Origin: an uncultured Eubacteriales bacterium
Lineage (GTDB): Bacteria > Bacillota > Clostridia > Oscillospirales > CAG-272
NCBI GenBank assembly: GCA_905205065.1
Contig: CAJLCI010000006.1
Location: forward strand, 29,025 to 93,024
DNA: 64,000 bases
Reading direction: 5' to 3'
Shown here: piece by piece, positions 55,629-64,000 of the stretch
Layout of the letters: every line of letters begins with the position of its first letter
Position numbering within the stretch: position 1 is the first letter of the stretch
Translations under genes and position numbers: made by a program
The notes under the pieces: generated by a model
Seen by the model: only the letters and a program-made list of their open reading frames with translations
What the model was told of the DNA's origin: nothing
Databases searched by the model: none

Positions 55629-56738
55629 TTATTGTATTTCAAGTTCGAAAGTTGCAGGAAAGTCTGGGAACGGAGCAGTCGGCAAAGTCTGATACCAATA
55701 TGCAACGGTCATAAAATCATCCCGGCGTGAAAAATATGTTCCATCAGTACAACGGCCGATATCCTGCATGGTTACCCTTAAGGATCGGTCAAACCGAATT
55801 GGATCCGGAACATGCCAGCGGTAAAGCTGAAACCGCTTCTGCGGTTTAAACATATCTTTTTCGTTCTTTATAACCTGAAACATTCCGGCATTATGTCCTG
55901 AGTATGTTATGTACTTTCCTCCGGATTCCCAATGATGCGCGCCGAGAAAATAATCGTCAAGTCCGGTTCCGCACACCGTGGGATATTCTGAATCACCGTC
56001 TATGTAAAATTTAACCTCACCCTCGCCCCACCAGCCTCCGGCGGAATTGACTCCTGCCGCAAGCGAGGTACCTACATATTGTCCTTTACCTTTAATCCCG
56101 TCTAAAACAATATACTCCTCCATTGGATCAATCGGCCTACGCTGGCGATACTGCGCATGAAAATACGCGCAATCTTCCGGCACTTCGGTAAGAGTATAGT
56201 TAATCTGATAATAGAAAAGCTGCGGCCCATCCAAAAGATTTTCAATTGTAATACGACAGTGTTTTCTAAACGGCATCTCCCAATAACAGCTGAGTCCGTG
56301 ACGGGGAGCAACCATGCACATGGAAGAGCTCATTGTTGGATATTCTCCCGTAGAGCTATTATTGCACTCACAAAATATATGGGCAAAAAAAGCCGGCAGT
56401 GGAGTTTCTACAGACGGATTCTCCTGACCATCCCAATAAATACGAAATATCAGCTTATGTCCCACATATCCTGCAAACCACATGCTCTGAACGGCACCCG
56501 GTCCTTCAATATCCGCAATCGTAATTTCAGTATTTACCGGCACTGTTATGCTCGGAGACACTTTCCATCCTACGCCAAGTTCACGTGCGGCGTTTGCACC
56601 GGTAGTCAAGCAGACAAAAGGATCATCGCGCGCGCCTCCGCCCACAGAACCATCCTTATTCTCCGCGCTTATAGAACGCGATTTCGCATTTGAAAGTCTG
56701 CTCAGCGTCCCGATATTCATTCCCAGTCCGTTATACAT
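55629..56738 (-). CDS. DUF2961/GH172-family protein (paralog 1 of 2)
   Basis: 369 residues, no signal peptide. Begins MYNGLGMNIGTLSRL and contains ADIEGPGAVQSMWFAGY, FRIYWDGQENPSVETPLPAF, GWWGEGEVKFYIDGDSEYP and GTGLDDYFLGAHHW. GH172 enzymes include difructose-dianhydride synthase-type and exo-alpha-D-arabinofuranosidase enzymes, and they form multimeric jelly-roll assemblies. The specificity here is unknown. ATGGAGACG precedes the ATG. Strongly similar to the gene just upstream, indicating a tandem duplication. Confidence 0.87.
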   Translation of the reverse strand: MYNGLGMNIGTLSRLSNAKSRSISAENKDGSVGGGARDDPFVCLTTGANAARELGVGWKVSPSITVPVNTEITIADIEGPGAVQSMWFAGYVGHKLIFRIYWDGQENPSVETPLPAFFAHIFCECNNSSTGEYPTMSSSMCMVAPRHGLSCYWEMPFRKHCRITIENLLDGPQLFYYQINYTLTEVPEDCAYFHAQYRQRRPIDPMEEYIVLDGIKGKGQYVGTSLAAGVNSAGGWWGEGEVKFYIDGDSEYPTVCGTGLDDYFLGAHHWESGGKYITYSGHNAGMFQVIKNEKDMFKPQKRFQLYRWHVPDPIRFDRSLRVTMQDIGRCTDGTYFSRRDDFMTVAYWYQTLPTAPFPDFPATFELEIQ

Positions 56739-56774
56739 TATACCGTCTCCATTTTATCATGCATTTTATGCTCA

Positions 56775-57878
56775 TCAGACTATTTCAAGCTCACGCTCGG
56801 AAGGAAGCTCCGGGAACGGCGCTGTCGGAAGAGTCTGATACCAGTATGCGACAGTCATAAAATCGTCACGTCTCGGAAGATACCGTCCCTCGCTTCTCCA
56901 ACCGAGATCCTGTACTGTAACCTTTAAATCGTGATCAAATCGGATCGGATCCGGAACATGCCAGCGGTAAAGCTGAAATCTCTGCTGCGAGGTATAGACG
57001 TTTTCACATCTGTCAACCTGATACATCCCGGCATAGAGACCGGAATATGGTACAAATTTTCCTTCCGATTCCCAGCCCCATGCTCCGAGAAAATAGTCCT
57101 CAATCCCAGTTCCGCAAATAGTCGGAAATTCATTGTCGCCGTCCATATAAAACTTCATTTCGCCCTCGCCCCACCAACCGTTCGCGCCGTTAAGCCCGAC
57201 GGCCATTGAGGTTCCGACATACTGACCTTTTCCTTTCACTCCGTCAAGAATGACGAATTCCTCCATATAACCGACTGGTCTGCGCTGGCGGTACTGTGCA
57301 TGAAAGTATGCGCAGTCTTCCGGAATCTCGGTCAATGTATAGTTTATCTGATAATAAAAATATTTACCTTTGGTTGACAAATTTTCAATGGTAATACGGC
57401 AATGCTTATGAAAAGGCATCTCCCAAAAGCAGCTGAATCCGCGTTTCGGGGCAACCATAACAATCGCAGAATCAAGCGTCGGATATCTCCCATTACAGTT
57501 ACTTTCTGAACAGTAAGCATGAGCAAAAAAAGCAGGCAGAGGAGCCTCGACAGACGGATTCTCCTGTCCGTCCCAGTATATACGAATTATAAGATCATAG
57601 TTCAAATCTCCGGCACACCATATACTCTGAATCGCGCCGGGTCCTTCAATATCCGCAATGGTAAACACCACTCCCGGCTGAATTAAAACAGAAGGGGATA
57701 CTTTCCATCCGAGTCCAAGCTCTTTAGCTGCTCCGGATCCGGTATATTTATCATCCGACGGAATCGCTTTAGCTCCGCCTCCTGATTCTCCTGTAAAGTT
57801 CTCAGCAGAAATCGATCTTGTTTTAGCATTGGAAAACCTTGAAAGACTTCCCGCATTCATTCCCAGTCCGTTATACAT
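56775..57878 (-). CDS. DUF2961/GH172-family protein (paralog 2 of 2)
   Basis: 367 residues, the sister of the gene that follows by 36 bp. Shared blocks include MYNGLGMN, ADIEGPGAIQSIWCAG, IRIYWDGQENPSVEAPLPAF, GWWGEGEMKFYMDGDNEFP, GTGIEDYFLGAWGW and ARYR-like barrel ends. It opens the minus-strand carbohydrate operon, AAAGGGG upstream. A GH172 furanosidase or related activity is expected; substrate unknown. Confidence 0.87.
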   Translation of the reverse strand: MYNGLGMNAGSLSRFSNAKTRSISAENFTGESGGGAKAIPSDDKYTGSGAAKELGLGWKVSPSVLIQPGVVFTIADIEGPGAIQSIWCAGDLNYDLIIRIYWDGQENPSVEAPLPAFFAHAYCSESNCNGRYPTLDSAIVMVAPKRGFSCFWEMPFHKHCRITIENLSTKGKYFYYQINYTLTEIPEDCAYFHAQYRQRRPVGYMEEFVILDGVKGKGQYVGTSMAVGLNGANGWWGEGEMKFYMDGDNEFPTICGTGIEDYFLGAWGWESEGKFVPYSGLYAGMYQVDRCENVYTSQQRFQLYRWHVPDPIRFDHDLKVTVQDLGWRSEGRYLPRRDDFMTVAYWYQTLPTAPFPELPSERELEIV

Positions 57879-57979
57879 ATCGCTGAAAAAAATCCCCTTT
57901 CATAGGCTCGTCAAATCCAACTGCCAAGTCACTTTTAATTAACTAAGACAATTACAGCTGAAAACAAGATTCTTACATC

Positions 57980-58060
57980 TGTAAGACGTTCGGCTGCAAA
58001 ATCGTCCGACTGTAAAGATGTTAGGCCGCAAAGGCAATCAGTGCTATACTATAGACTGAG
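57980..58060. repeat. Degenerate ~16-bp repeat array (family copy D)
   Basis: TGTAAGACGTTCGGC, TGCAAAATCGTCCGAC, TGTAAAGATGTTAGGC and a decayed fourth and fifth unit. Shares TAA-GACGTTCGGC with the arrays at 23.6 and 39.95 kb, and leads into the same conserved block. Lies in the divergent region between the GH172 and GH95 genes. Confidence 0.7.
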
Positions 58061-58065
58061 AATTT

Positions 58066-58136
58066 CACTTATTTTCCTCAGTGACAGTACAATCCACCGC
58101 CGGAACGCCTGATGACAAAGCTTGCCTCTTATTAAA
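58066..58136. repeat. Conserved 3' block of the repeat family (copy D)
   Basis: CACTTATTTTCCTCA, then CAGTACAATCCACCGCCG, GAACGCCTGATGACA and CTTGCCTCTTATTAA. This is the best-preserved copy and serves as the reference for the others. Confidence 0.75.
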
Positions 58137-58392
58137 TATGTAATAAAAACAATATACGACAGTTTATCTGCACACCTGTGCAAAACAAATCTGATAATCA
58201 GTTACATACTATTTAATATTGGTATACTTATACACTAAAATGAATACAAAAAACCATAATTCATACTATCACTATAAATATCTTTTTTCTATTATTTTTA
58301 TAGAGTAATAATAGTACGATTTTCACATATGTATTTTTAATATTCAATAATATAATTCTTAATAAAATATAGAATTAATTGTACCTCCGTGG

Positions 58393-58421
58393 TTGACAAA
58401 CATAGTCAATCATGCTATAAT
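58393..58421 (+). promoter_or_regulatory. Near-consensus promoter of the GH95 gene with overlapping inverted repeat
   Basis: TTGACA (58393-58398) and TATAAT (58416-58421) spaced by 17 bp, both perfect. TTGAC (58393-58397) and GTCAA (58405-58409) form a 5-bp inverted repeat over the -35, a likely repressor site. The start codon is about 260 bp downstream, implying a long leader; no recognised riboswitch fills it. Confidence 0.85.
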
Positions 58422-58682
58422 AGCGTTAATTATTTTCGGCATTATATTAATATGGTAGATTTTATTAATATATCATATTTTTGCCTTTACAGATCATACA
58501 GTTTAAGTGTTTGCCTTTAATAATAATTCGCACAAATTAAATATTTTTATCCGTACATTTTTATCAGCTAACATATATTACATAGTATTTAATTCAGGAA
58601 TAAATTGTTACAGACTTGATAACGAACATATAAGATATATCCTATTCGTTTAGGATATTTATATTCACTGAAAGGAACAGTA

Positions 58683-61064
58683 ATGAATATGACAGCAAAA
58701 GAAAGTATGGGAATTTCTTCTTATCCGGAAACTCTCATTATGAAATATAATAAGCCTGCCGAATCATGGATAGAAGGACTTCCGATAGGAAACGGTCATA
58801 TTGCCGCTCTTATCTGCGGCTTGGAACCTGAAAAGGAACGCCTCGCTCTCAATCAGGAATGGCTTTATAAAGGAATTTATAAAGATCGGGAACCGGATGA
58901 AATCCCGCGTGAATCCCTCGAAAAGGTAAGAAAGCTGCTTTTTGAACACAAATATGAAGAAGCGACAAATCATGTTACCGAACTTGCAGATTTTCGGAAT
59001 CCGACAATTACAGAGAAAAATACACTTCTTATAGATCCGTACCAACCCGCGGGTGACTTAACAATTACAGAGCTGGACAGCCTCGGAAACATTCTGAAAG
59101 ACAATAAAGAATACACTCGGCAGCTTGATCTCAGTAAAGCGATTGCTTCAGTGTCACGTATCTCCGAAGGGATAAATATAAAACGAGAATTTTTTGCTTC
59201 TCAGGGCAGTTTGGGAAATATCTGCATTAGATTAAGTGCCGGCAAGCCTATCTGTTGGAAGCTGCAGCTGTCACGAATTCAGGATAAGGACTGCAATATT
59301 TCCGCATTTTCAGACAGCACTGAAAGACGAATCGTTCTTCACGGAGAATTTGTCGGTGACAGTCATTTTACGGTAGCTGTCCACATTGCCTCGACAGACG
59401 GAAATCCGGAATTTTCAGAAGATTCAGCCGAGGTGCTTATTAAAAACGCAAAAACCGTGACTGCCTTTTTAGCAATCGGAGCAACCGACAAATCAAACAA
59501 TCCTGACAGCGAAGCATATAATTACGAAACGTGCGATTTTGAAACCGTTTTTAAAGAGCATGCTAAGCTTTACGGCGAGTCATTTAATAATTGCCGTGTG
59601 GATATTCGCTGTGAAAACAGCTCGGCTGAAAAGCACGAAAAAATTTTTACAGATGAATTGCTGAGGGAATATAAAAAAGGAAAATACGAAGATATAATTC
59701 CAATTCTCTATTTTAATTACGGAAGATATCTTCTTATATCCTCATCCGGAGAGCTTCCGGCAAATTTACAGGGAAAGTGGAACACTCAGCTTCTTCCGCC
59801 GTGGAACTGCGATTTTCACTTTGACATCAATTTACAGATGAATTACTGGATGGCGGATAAGGTCGGTCTGTCAAAATATACAGATTCGCTTTTTAATTTA
59901 TGCGAGGGTCTGATTGAAGAAGGAAAAAAAGCTGCATACAGGCATTTCGGATGCCGCGGAGTACTGTTCCCTCTGGTTGCAGACTGTCATAATCGCGCTG
60001 TAGTGTCTCCGTGCGGATGTGAAATATTCGTAGGGATAGCTGCATGGCTTGCCACGCACTACTGGATGCACTGGGAATTTTCAATGGACCGCGATTTTCT
60101 TATCAACCGAGCATACCCGTTTTTTAAACTGATTGCAGAATTTTATGAAGACTTTCTCTGTGAGGATCCTAAAGGAAAGCTCCAAATAGTACCGTCCCAA
60201 TCTCCGGAAAACAGCTTTGAAGAATCCGGTAACGCACCGTCTGTTTCCGCATGTGTTTCGTCAGCTATAGATATTCAACTTTGCCGTGCCGTCTTTAACT
60301 GGGTTATTTATATATCTGACACTTTCGGAGTTGATCGGAAGGAATGTGAAAAATGGATTAAAATCAGAAAAAGACTTCCCAGACTCCGTATAGGAAAGGA
60401 CGGAGAACTGCTTGAATGGTCGGACGAGCTTACCGAAAGAGATCCCGGTCACCGTCATTTTTCACATCTTATAGGGGTATATCCGATAGATATAATAACA
60501 GAAGAAAATATGCCGGAGATCTTCAATGCCTGCAAGGTATCACTTGAACGTCGTCTGAGCCATGGCGGAGGACATACCGGATGGAGCAGAGCATGGACTG
60601 CAGGTTTGTATGCAAGATTCGGCGATGCAGAATCAGCAAATGAACATATCAGAGCGCTTATATGCGACTTTGCAACAGTATCACTTCTTGATATGCACGA
60701 TCCGAGCATATTTCAGATTGACGGAAATTTTGGTGGAACTGCTGCAATCGCCGAAATGCTCATGCAAACCTATAATGGCGTTATAAAGCCGCTTGCGGCA
60801 TGCCCGAAAAGCTGGAAAGATGGTCATGTCGAAGGATTCCACTGCCGGGGAGGATTCATTATTGATTTCGATTGGTCAGACGGAAAACTTACCCGTGCGT
60901 TCGTAACTTCGAATTGCGGAGGCATTTGTTCTATAGCCTTAAAAGAAATGCAGGAATGCAAAATATCATCAGGCTCATTTAAAATTGACTATACAATAGA
61001 CGAAAATAATATGCTTCGCTTTGAAACATTCGCCGGTCAAAAATACCTAATAGAATTTTTATAA
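58683..61064 (+). CDS. Glycoside hydrolase family 95-type protein (alpha-L-fucosidase/galactosidase-like)
   Basis: 793 residues, no signal peptide, so cytoplasmic. The N-terminal GH65N-like beta domain contains WIEGLPIGNGHIAALICG; the catalytic barrel contains WNTQLLPPWNCDFHFDINLQ, MNYW, SPENSF with the acid candidate E509, and FQIDGNFGGTA with D680. These line up with the Glu and Asp of characterised GH95 enzymes, while the residue two before N383 is D381 where many members have Asn. Likely removes terminal fucose or galactose from imported oligosaccharide. ATG after AAAGGAACAGTA. Confidence 0.86.
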   Translation: MNMTAKESMGISSYPETLIMKYNKPAESWIEGLPIGNGHIAALICGLEPEKERLALNQEWLYKGIYKDREPDEIPRESLEKVRKLLFEHKYEEATNHVTELADFRNPTITEKNTLLIDPYQPAGDLTITELDSLGNILKDNKEYTRQLDLSKAIASVSRISEGINIKREFFASQGSLGNICIRLSAGKPICWKLQLSRIQDKDCNISAFSDSTERRIVLHGEFVGDSHFTVAVHIASTDGNPEFSEDSAEVLIKNAKTVTAFLAIGATDKSNNPDSEAYNYETCDFETVFKEHAKLYGESFNNCRVDIRCENSSAEKHEKIFTDELLREYKKGKYEDIIPILYFNYGRYLLISSSGELPANLQGKWNTQLLPPWNCDFHFDINLQMNYWMADKVGLSKYTDSLFNLCEGLIEEGKKAAYRHFGCRGVLFPLVADCHNRAVVSPCGCEIFVGIAAWLATHYWMHWEFSMDRDFLINRAYPFFKLIAEFYEDFLCEDPKGKLQIVPSQSPENSFEESGNAPSVSACVSSAIDIQLCRAVFNWVIYISDTFGVDRKECEKWIKIRKRLPRLRIGKDGELLEWSDELTERDPGHRHFSHLIGVYPIDIITEENMPEIFNACKVSLERRLSHGGGHTGWSRAWTAGLYARFGDAESANEHIRALICDFATVSLLDMHDPSIFQIDGNFGGTAAIAEMLMQTYNGVIKPLAACPKSWKDGHVEGFHCRGGFIIDFDWSDGKLTRAFVTSNCGGICSIALKEMQECKISSGSFKIDYTIDENNMLRFETFAGQKYLIEFL

Positions 61065-61145
61065 TTGAATGACAGTATTAATTGTTTTTAAGTACCGACT
61101 GTCAAAGGCACAATTCTGTCGTTGGCACAGATAAGCTGTAAGCAA

Positions 61146-61195
61146 TTTACTCTTTATTAGTACAATCCGCTGCCAAAACATCTCATGACGGCGCG
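61146..61195. repeat. Partial, lone copy of the repeat family 3' block (copy E)
   Basis: TTTACTCTTTATTAGTACAATC then CGCTGCCAAAACATCTCATGAC. The array half is absent. It overlaps the region just before the esterase gene at 61259. Confidence 0.55.
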
Positions 61196-61258
61196 ATGAT
61201 AAATAAAATTTTACGTCAAGCTGACATTCAGCATCGGCAAAAAGAAAGGTATAAAAAT

Positions 61259-62284
61259 ATGAAAAATATATCTATATATAAAGAGCCTGTAGTCATAAAC
61301 GGACTTCTTTCAAACTATCATAAAGGACATATGTGGAAAGTACCAGAAGAGCTTTTCGGAAAAGTCAGTGATTTTATTGATATAATGGGGATACGGGCAA
61401 CGGGCGGACGTATTCGCTTCCGTACCAATACAAAAAAATTATGGATTAAATCAATTCTCCAGTCATGTACTCCGGATGTGAATTTTCCGATTGTCGGAAC
61501 AGCTGCATGCGACGTTCTGAGAGGCCGCGGAATTGAAGCGGAGTATGTAGGATTCGTTGTTCCGCGCGCATTCGGAGTTCTTACGGCAGAGCGTGAAATA
61601 AAACTTCCGGGTACAATGGAAGATATTACAATATATATGCCGAGAAATGAGGCGGTTGAAGACATTCAGATTGCTATTGACGACGATGCGGAAATTCTCC
61701 CTCCGACGCCGTACACATTTGAAGACCCTGTTCTTTACTACGGTTCTTCTATTACAGAAGGATGCAGCGCGACACATCCCTCATGTAACTTTGTCGCATA
61801 TACCGCAAGATGGGTAGATGCTGATTTTGTAAATTTCGGTTTCTCAGGATCAGCTTTCGGCGAACCAGAAATGGCCAAATTTATTGCTAAACAAAAAATG
61901 TCCGCATTTGTATTTGACTATGATCATAATGCTGATTCCGCAGATCATCTCCGCAAGACCCACGAACCTTTCTTTAAAATTGTCCGTGAAGCACAGCCGG
62001 ATCTTCCCATTATAATGCAGTCAAAAGCCGATGACGACTACAAGGATGAGATGATGGAACGCCGCGATATAATAAGGCAAACGTACAGAAATGCTATTGC
62101 AAACGGAGATAAAAACGTATATTTTATAGACGGAAGCGAAACTTACGGTAAGATCGGCCGTTTCGCATGCACAATCGATATGCTGCATCCAAACGATATC
62201 GGATTCCGCCTCATGTCAGAACGTCTTTACCCGGTTCTCCGTGAAGCTCTTGAAAAAAGGTATGGCAAAAAGCTGAATGTCTAA
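61259..62284 (+). CDS. Two-domain SGNH/GDSL hydrolase, carbohydrate-esterase-like
   Basis: 341 residues. An N-terminal beta-rich domain (~30-160; RATGGRIRFRTNTKKLWIKS) typical of GxDLY-type modules, then an SGNH catalytic domain: YYGSSITEGCSATHP (Ser), VNFGFSGSAFGE, and TIDMLHPNDIGFRLM with the His. It likely removes acetyl or similar groups from the glycan handled by GH95. I use the ATG at 61259, preceded by AAAGAAAGG; an upstream in-frame ATG at 61196 falls inside the repeat block. Probably in the GH95 transcript. Confidence 0.86.
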   Translation: MKNISIYKEPVVINGLLSNYHKGHMWKVPEELFGKVSDFIDIMGIRATGGRIRFRTNTKKLWIKSILQSCTPDVNFPIVGTAACDVLRGRGIEAEYVGFVVPRAFGVLTAEREIKLPGTMEDITIYMPRNEAVEDIQIAIDDDAEILPPTPYTFEDPVLYYGSSITEGCSATHPSCNFVAYTARWVDADFVNFGFSGSAFGEPEMAKFIAKQKMSAFVFDYDHNADSADHLRKTHEPFFKIVREAQPDLPIIMQSKADDDYKDEMMERRDIIRQTYRNAIANGDKNVYFIDGSETYGKIGRFACTIDMLHPNDIGFRLMSERLYPVLREALEKRYGKKLNV

Positions 62285-62359
62285 GATTCTGCACACTCTC
62301 GCTCTCAGTTTTTATTAACATAAGCATTGGATTTCAATGCAAATAATCTTACGGTTGTG

Positions 62360-62549
62360 GTTGCTTTGAAATATATAAATTATCGGCTTACTATGAGTAT
62401 ATAAGTTTTTGACTGGCTTTGAATATACAAGTGCATGACTGACAAGTATACAGTGAATGATTGACCTTAGTATACAAGTTCATGATTAGCTTTAGTATAC
62501 AAGTGCATAATTGACTTTGAGTGCACAAATTACTAATTAACTTTGAATA
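62360..62549. repeat. ~25-bp imperfect tandem repeat
   Basis: Six to eight units of about 22-26 bp around GATTGACTTTGAGTATACAAGTGCAT (split as GATTGACTTTGA and GTATACAAGTGCAT), in which GTATACAAGT is the best kept core. Non-coding, between the esterase stop and a strong terminator. The unit differs from the other arrays. Confidence 0.75.
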
Positions 62550-62585
62550 AAAACAGATGCCCGGCTTAGCCGGGCATCTGTTTTT
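62549..62585 (+). terminator. Terminator of the GH95-esterase operon
   Basis: Perfect 17-bp stem AAAAACAGATGCCCGGC (62549-62565) / GCCGGGCATCTGTTTTT (62569-62585) with a 3-nt loop. Strong on both strands. Confidence 0.95.
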
Positions 62586-62822
62586 ATTGGTTCACAACGC
62601 TTGTATATATAAATTACAAATGCTCTACCCACAATTATAATGGTTATTGCCGTCAAAAAGCATTAACTAAGACAACAGTATAATTTTATTAAGACAGACC
62701 TTCTTCATTTTTTATAGTATTTTGTTTTACAACACATATTAAATACAGCTATGTGAAAAGACTTAAACATTTACTTGATAAAAAACATTTGCTGTACGCA
62801 GATTTTTACAGGAGTCATATAG

Positions 62823-62881
62823 AAACACTCTCTCAATATCTGTTATCACTATTTTTGTTATACAGATACGAAAGAGTGTTT
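62823..62881. terminator. Nested hairpin downstream of the CBM9 gene
   Basis: AAACACTCT (62823-62831) / AGAGTGTTT (62873-62881) around an inner ATCTGT/ACAGAT stem, AU-rich flanks. It lies about 160 bp past the CBM9-protein stop and could end that transcript; the stretch 62586-63037 holds no gene. Confidence 0.6.
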
Positions 62882-63037
62882 TATATTTTATGAATTCGTC
62901 TATAAAATATTTAATTAAAAATCGGGATACAAAAAACTTTGAAATAAATCTGTCAAATATTTATTGTGTCAATAAAATATATAGAAATTCAGACTTCGCA
63001 AGATTGCAGATTAAATTTATAAACTGATAATTTATTA

Positions 63038-64000
63038 TTACCTGCGTTTTTTTATTGCAATAAAGCACGCCGCTGCCACAAGAGAAGTTACCGCAACAGA
63101 AATACCAACATCCCCGGTCTGGACTGCTCCGTTCGATGTACCGATACCGACTGTGGAGCCGCTTGTTACATCAGTATTAGAACCGCTGTTAGCAGCTGTT
63201 CCACCGTTTGTCCCATTATTAGTACTACTGTTAGTTCCGCTGTTATTAACAGTATTATTTCCAGGGCCCGCATTTTCCGCGGGCTGAGCTGTAGGCGCCT
63301 TTTCAGAAAGGACTATTTTTTGATCCGGCTTGTTATCTACAGAATTCAAACAATCCGAAAGAACCATGAAGTCATCAAGATTATAACCCTCAACTTCTTC
63401 TCCGTCAGCTAAACGTCCCTGATCTAATCCGTACGGAGAATTTGCCCCGGCATCTATAACACTGATTCCATATTTAAAATTTCCACCGTCTTTGAGGACT
63501 TTAGATTTTTGAGCTTCACTCACCGGAATACATATTTCAACTGTATAGCTTCCTGCATCTCCGGTTGTAGCAAAATAGCCCGCTTGTCTGTTCAAATCGT
63601 GACTCGACCAACTTGCAAGATCGCACCAAACCTGTTCACCATAGTTATCCTCTCTGTATACAGTAACATAACGTCCTGCACGGTCAGCACGAATAGTGAA
63701 TGTCATACCCTTTTGTGTTAATGTTATAGTTACTCCATCCTGAAGCCAAGGACCCCAGTTTATAGTATCCTCACATGCCATTGCATAGTGAGCATCGTCA
63801 ATTACTCCGACATCCGTATCAATAACTCTTACAGCAATATAAATGTTGTCGTCGTCCCACAAAAAATACGATGTAGCCTTGCAGTCCCAGTCATACGCGG
63901 TATTATAGCCAACGCTTCCTTCTACCTTATTTCCGTTTGAGTCCAATTCCAAATCGGTAAATGCAAATTTTCCGTTGCCCCAATAATGATCGCTGTCTCT
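63038..64000 (-). CDS. Surface protein with CBM9-like domain, N-terminus outside the window
   Basis: The frame is open to the right edge, so at least 320 C-terminal residues are seen. An N-terminal CBM9-type beta-sandwich (YWGNGKFAFTDLELD, TSYFLWDDDNIYIAVRV, then WGPWLQDGVTITL) binds sugar ends. A low-complexity Asn/Gly/Thr/Ser linker (about 240-280) leads to QTGD, a membrane helix (ISVAVTSLVAAACFIAI) and KKRR, the style of clostridial wall or membrane anchors without LPXTG. The protein is probably a large exported glycan-binding or enzyme protein of the adjacent locus. Confidence 0.82.
   Translation of the reverse strand, partial: RDSDHYWGNGKFAFTDLELDSNGNKVEGSVGYNTAYDWDCKATSYFLWDDDNIYIAVRVIDTDVGVIDDAHYAMACEDTINWGPWLQDGVTITLTQKGMTFTIRADRAGRYVTVYREDNYGEQVWCDLASWSSHDLNRQAGYFATTGDAGSYTVEICIPVSEAQKSKVLKDGGNFKYGISVIDAGANSPYGLDQGRLADGEEVEGYNLDDFMVLSDCLNSVDNKPDQKIVLSEKAPTAQPAENAGPGNNTVNNSGTNSSTNNGTNGGTAANSGSNTDVTSGSTVGIGTSNGAVQTGDVGISVAVTSLVAAACFIAIKKRR

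Overview
The window looks like a chromosome segment of a low-to-moderate GC, endospore-forming anaerobic member of the Clostridia, probably a gut-type Oscillospiraceae relative. Evidence: a YabM-MazG-HU-YabO/RqcP-YabP-YabQ-DivIC order that matches the Bacillus/Clostridium sporulation and division cluster; a CIRCE-controlled groES-groEL pair; HemZ and other oxygen-sensitive radical SAM enzymes; AGGAGG-type ribosome sites; frequent TTG and GTG starts; and a carbohydrate locus typical of fibre degraders. The genus assignment is inference.

Layout. (1) 1-6018, minus strand: a defence island. A DUF234-type ATPase is followed by a type III restriction (Res) helicase-nuclease, an unrecognised gene with an Abi_C/HEPN-like C-terminus, and a DNA methyltransferase (Mod) that runs off the left edge. 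(2) 6019-7328: gene-poor spacer with two small ORFs and a strong terminator. (3) 7329-11134, plus strand: alpha/beta hydrolase, P-loop kinase, and a DUF1538 membrane protein coupled to a tandem P-II-like regulator. (4) 11215-16003, minus strand: PAP2 phosphatase and a DUF368 (PopT-type) carrier, a broken membrane-protein gene with a 59-codon remnant, and a histidine kinase/response regulator pair whose 3' region holds a 13-copy 17-bp repeat. (5) 16227-21347: DtxR-type regulator, a membrane-anchored unknown overlapping a radical SAM gene, RlmA, an ANTAR regulator and glutamine synthetase. (6) 21573-26059: tRNA-Arg(TCT), a structured gene-free stretch, an XRE membrane regulator, and groEL/groES with CIRCE and promoter. 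(7) 26191-35965: beta-lactamase-like protein, then the divIC/sporulation/mazG block, an amidohydrolase and a nucleoside kinase. (8) 35987-46406: HemZ, RelA/SpoT, RecJ, an FAD dehydrogenase, CdaR and CdaA. (9) 46776-64000: a carbohydrate locus with an MFS transporter, two SGNH esterases, a DUF4838 protein, three paralogous solute-binding lipoproteins without permeases, two GH172 (DUF2961) paralogs, a divergent GH95 enzyme with a near-consensus promoter, and a CBM9-type surface protein running off the right edge.

How the parts work together. Stringent response (RelA), c-di-AMP synthesis (CdaA/CdaR), nitrogen control (P-II-like protein, glutamine synthetase, ANTAR) and envelope homeostasis (PAP2, DUF368, the two-component system) are housekeeping modules. 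The right-hand 17 kb probably senses, binds and hydrolyses a plant or host glycan containing fucose/galactose-like and arabinofuranose/fructose-like residues.

The least explained material is non-coding. A repeat family combines arrays of a degenerate ~16-bp unit with a conserved ~70-bp 3' block, in copies near 23.6, 40.0 and 58.0 kb plus a lone block near 61.15 kb. There are also an exact 13 x 17-bp array at 13.5 kb and a ~25-bp array at 62.4 kb. Other points of interest are the res-first restriction operon with an embedded Abi-like gene, the internal ribosome site inside the tandem P-II gene, and the triplet of solute-binding proteins with calcium-loop motifs.
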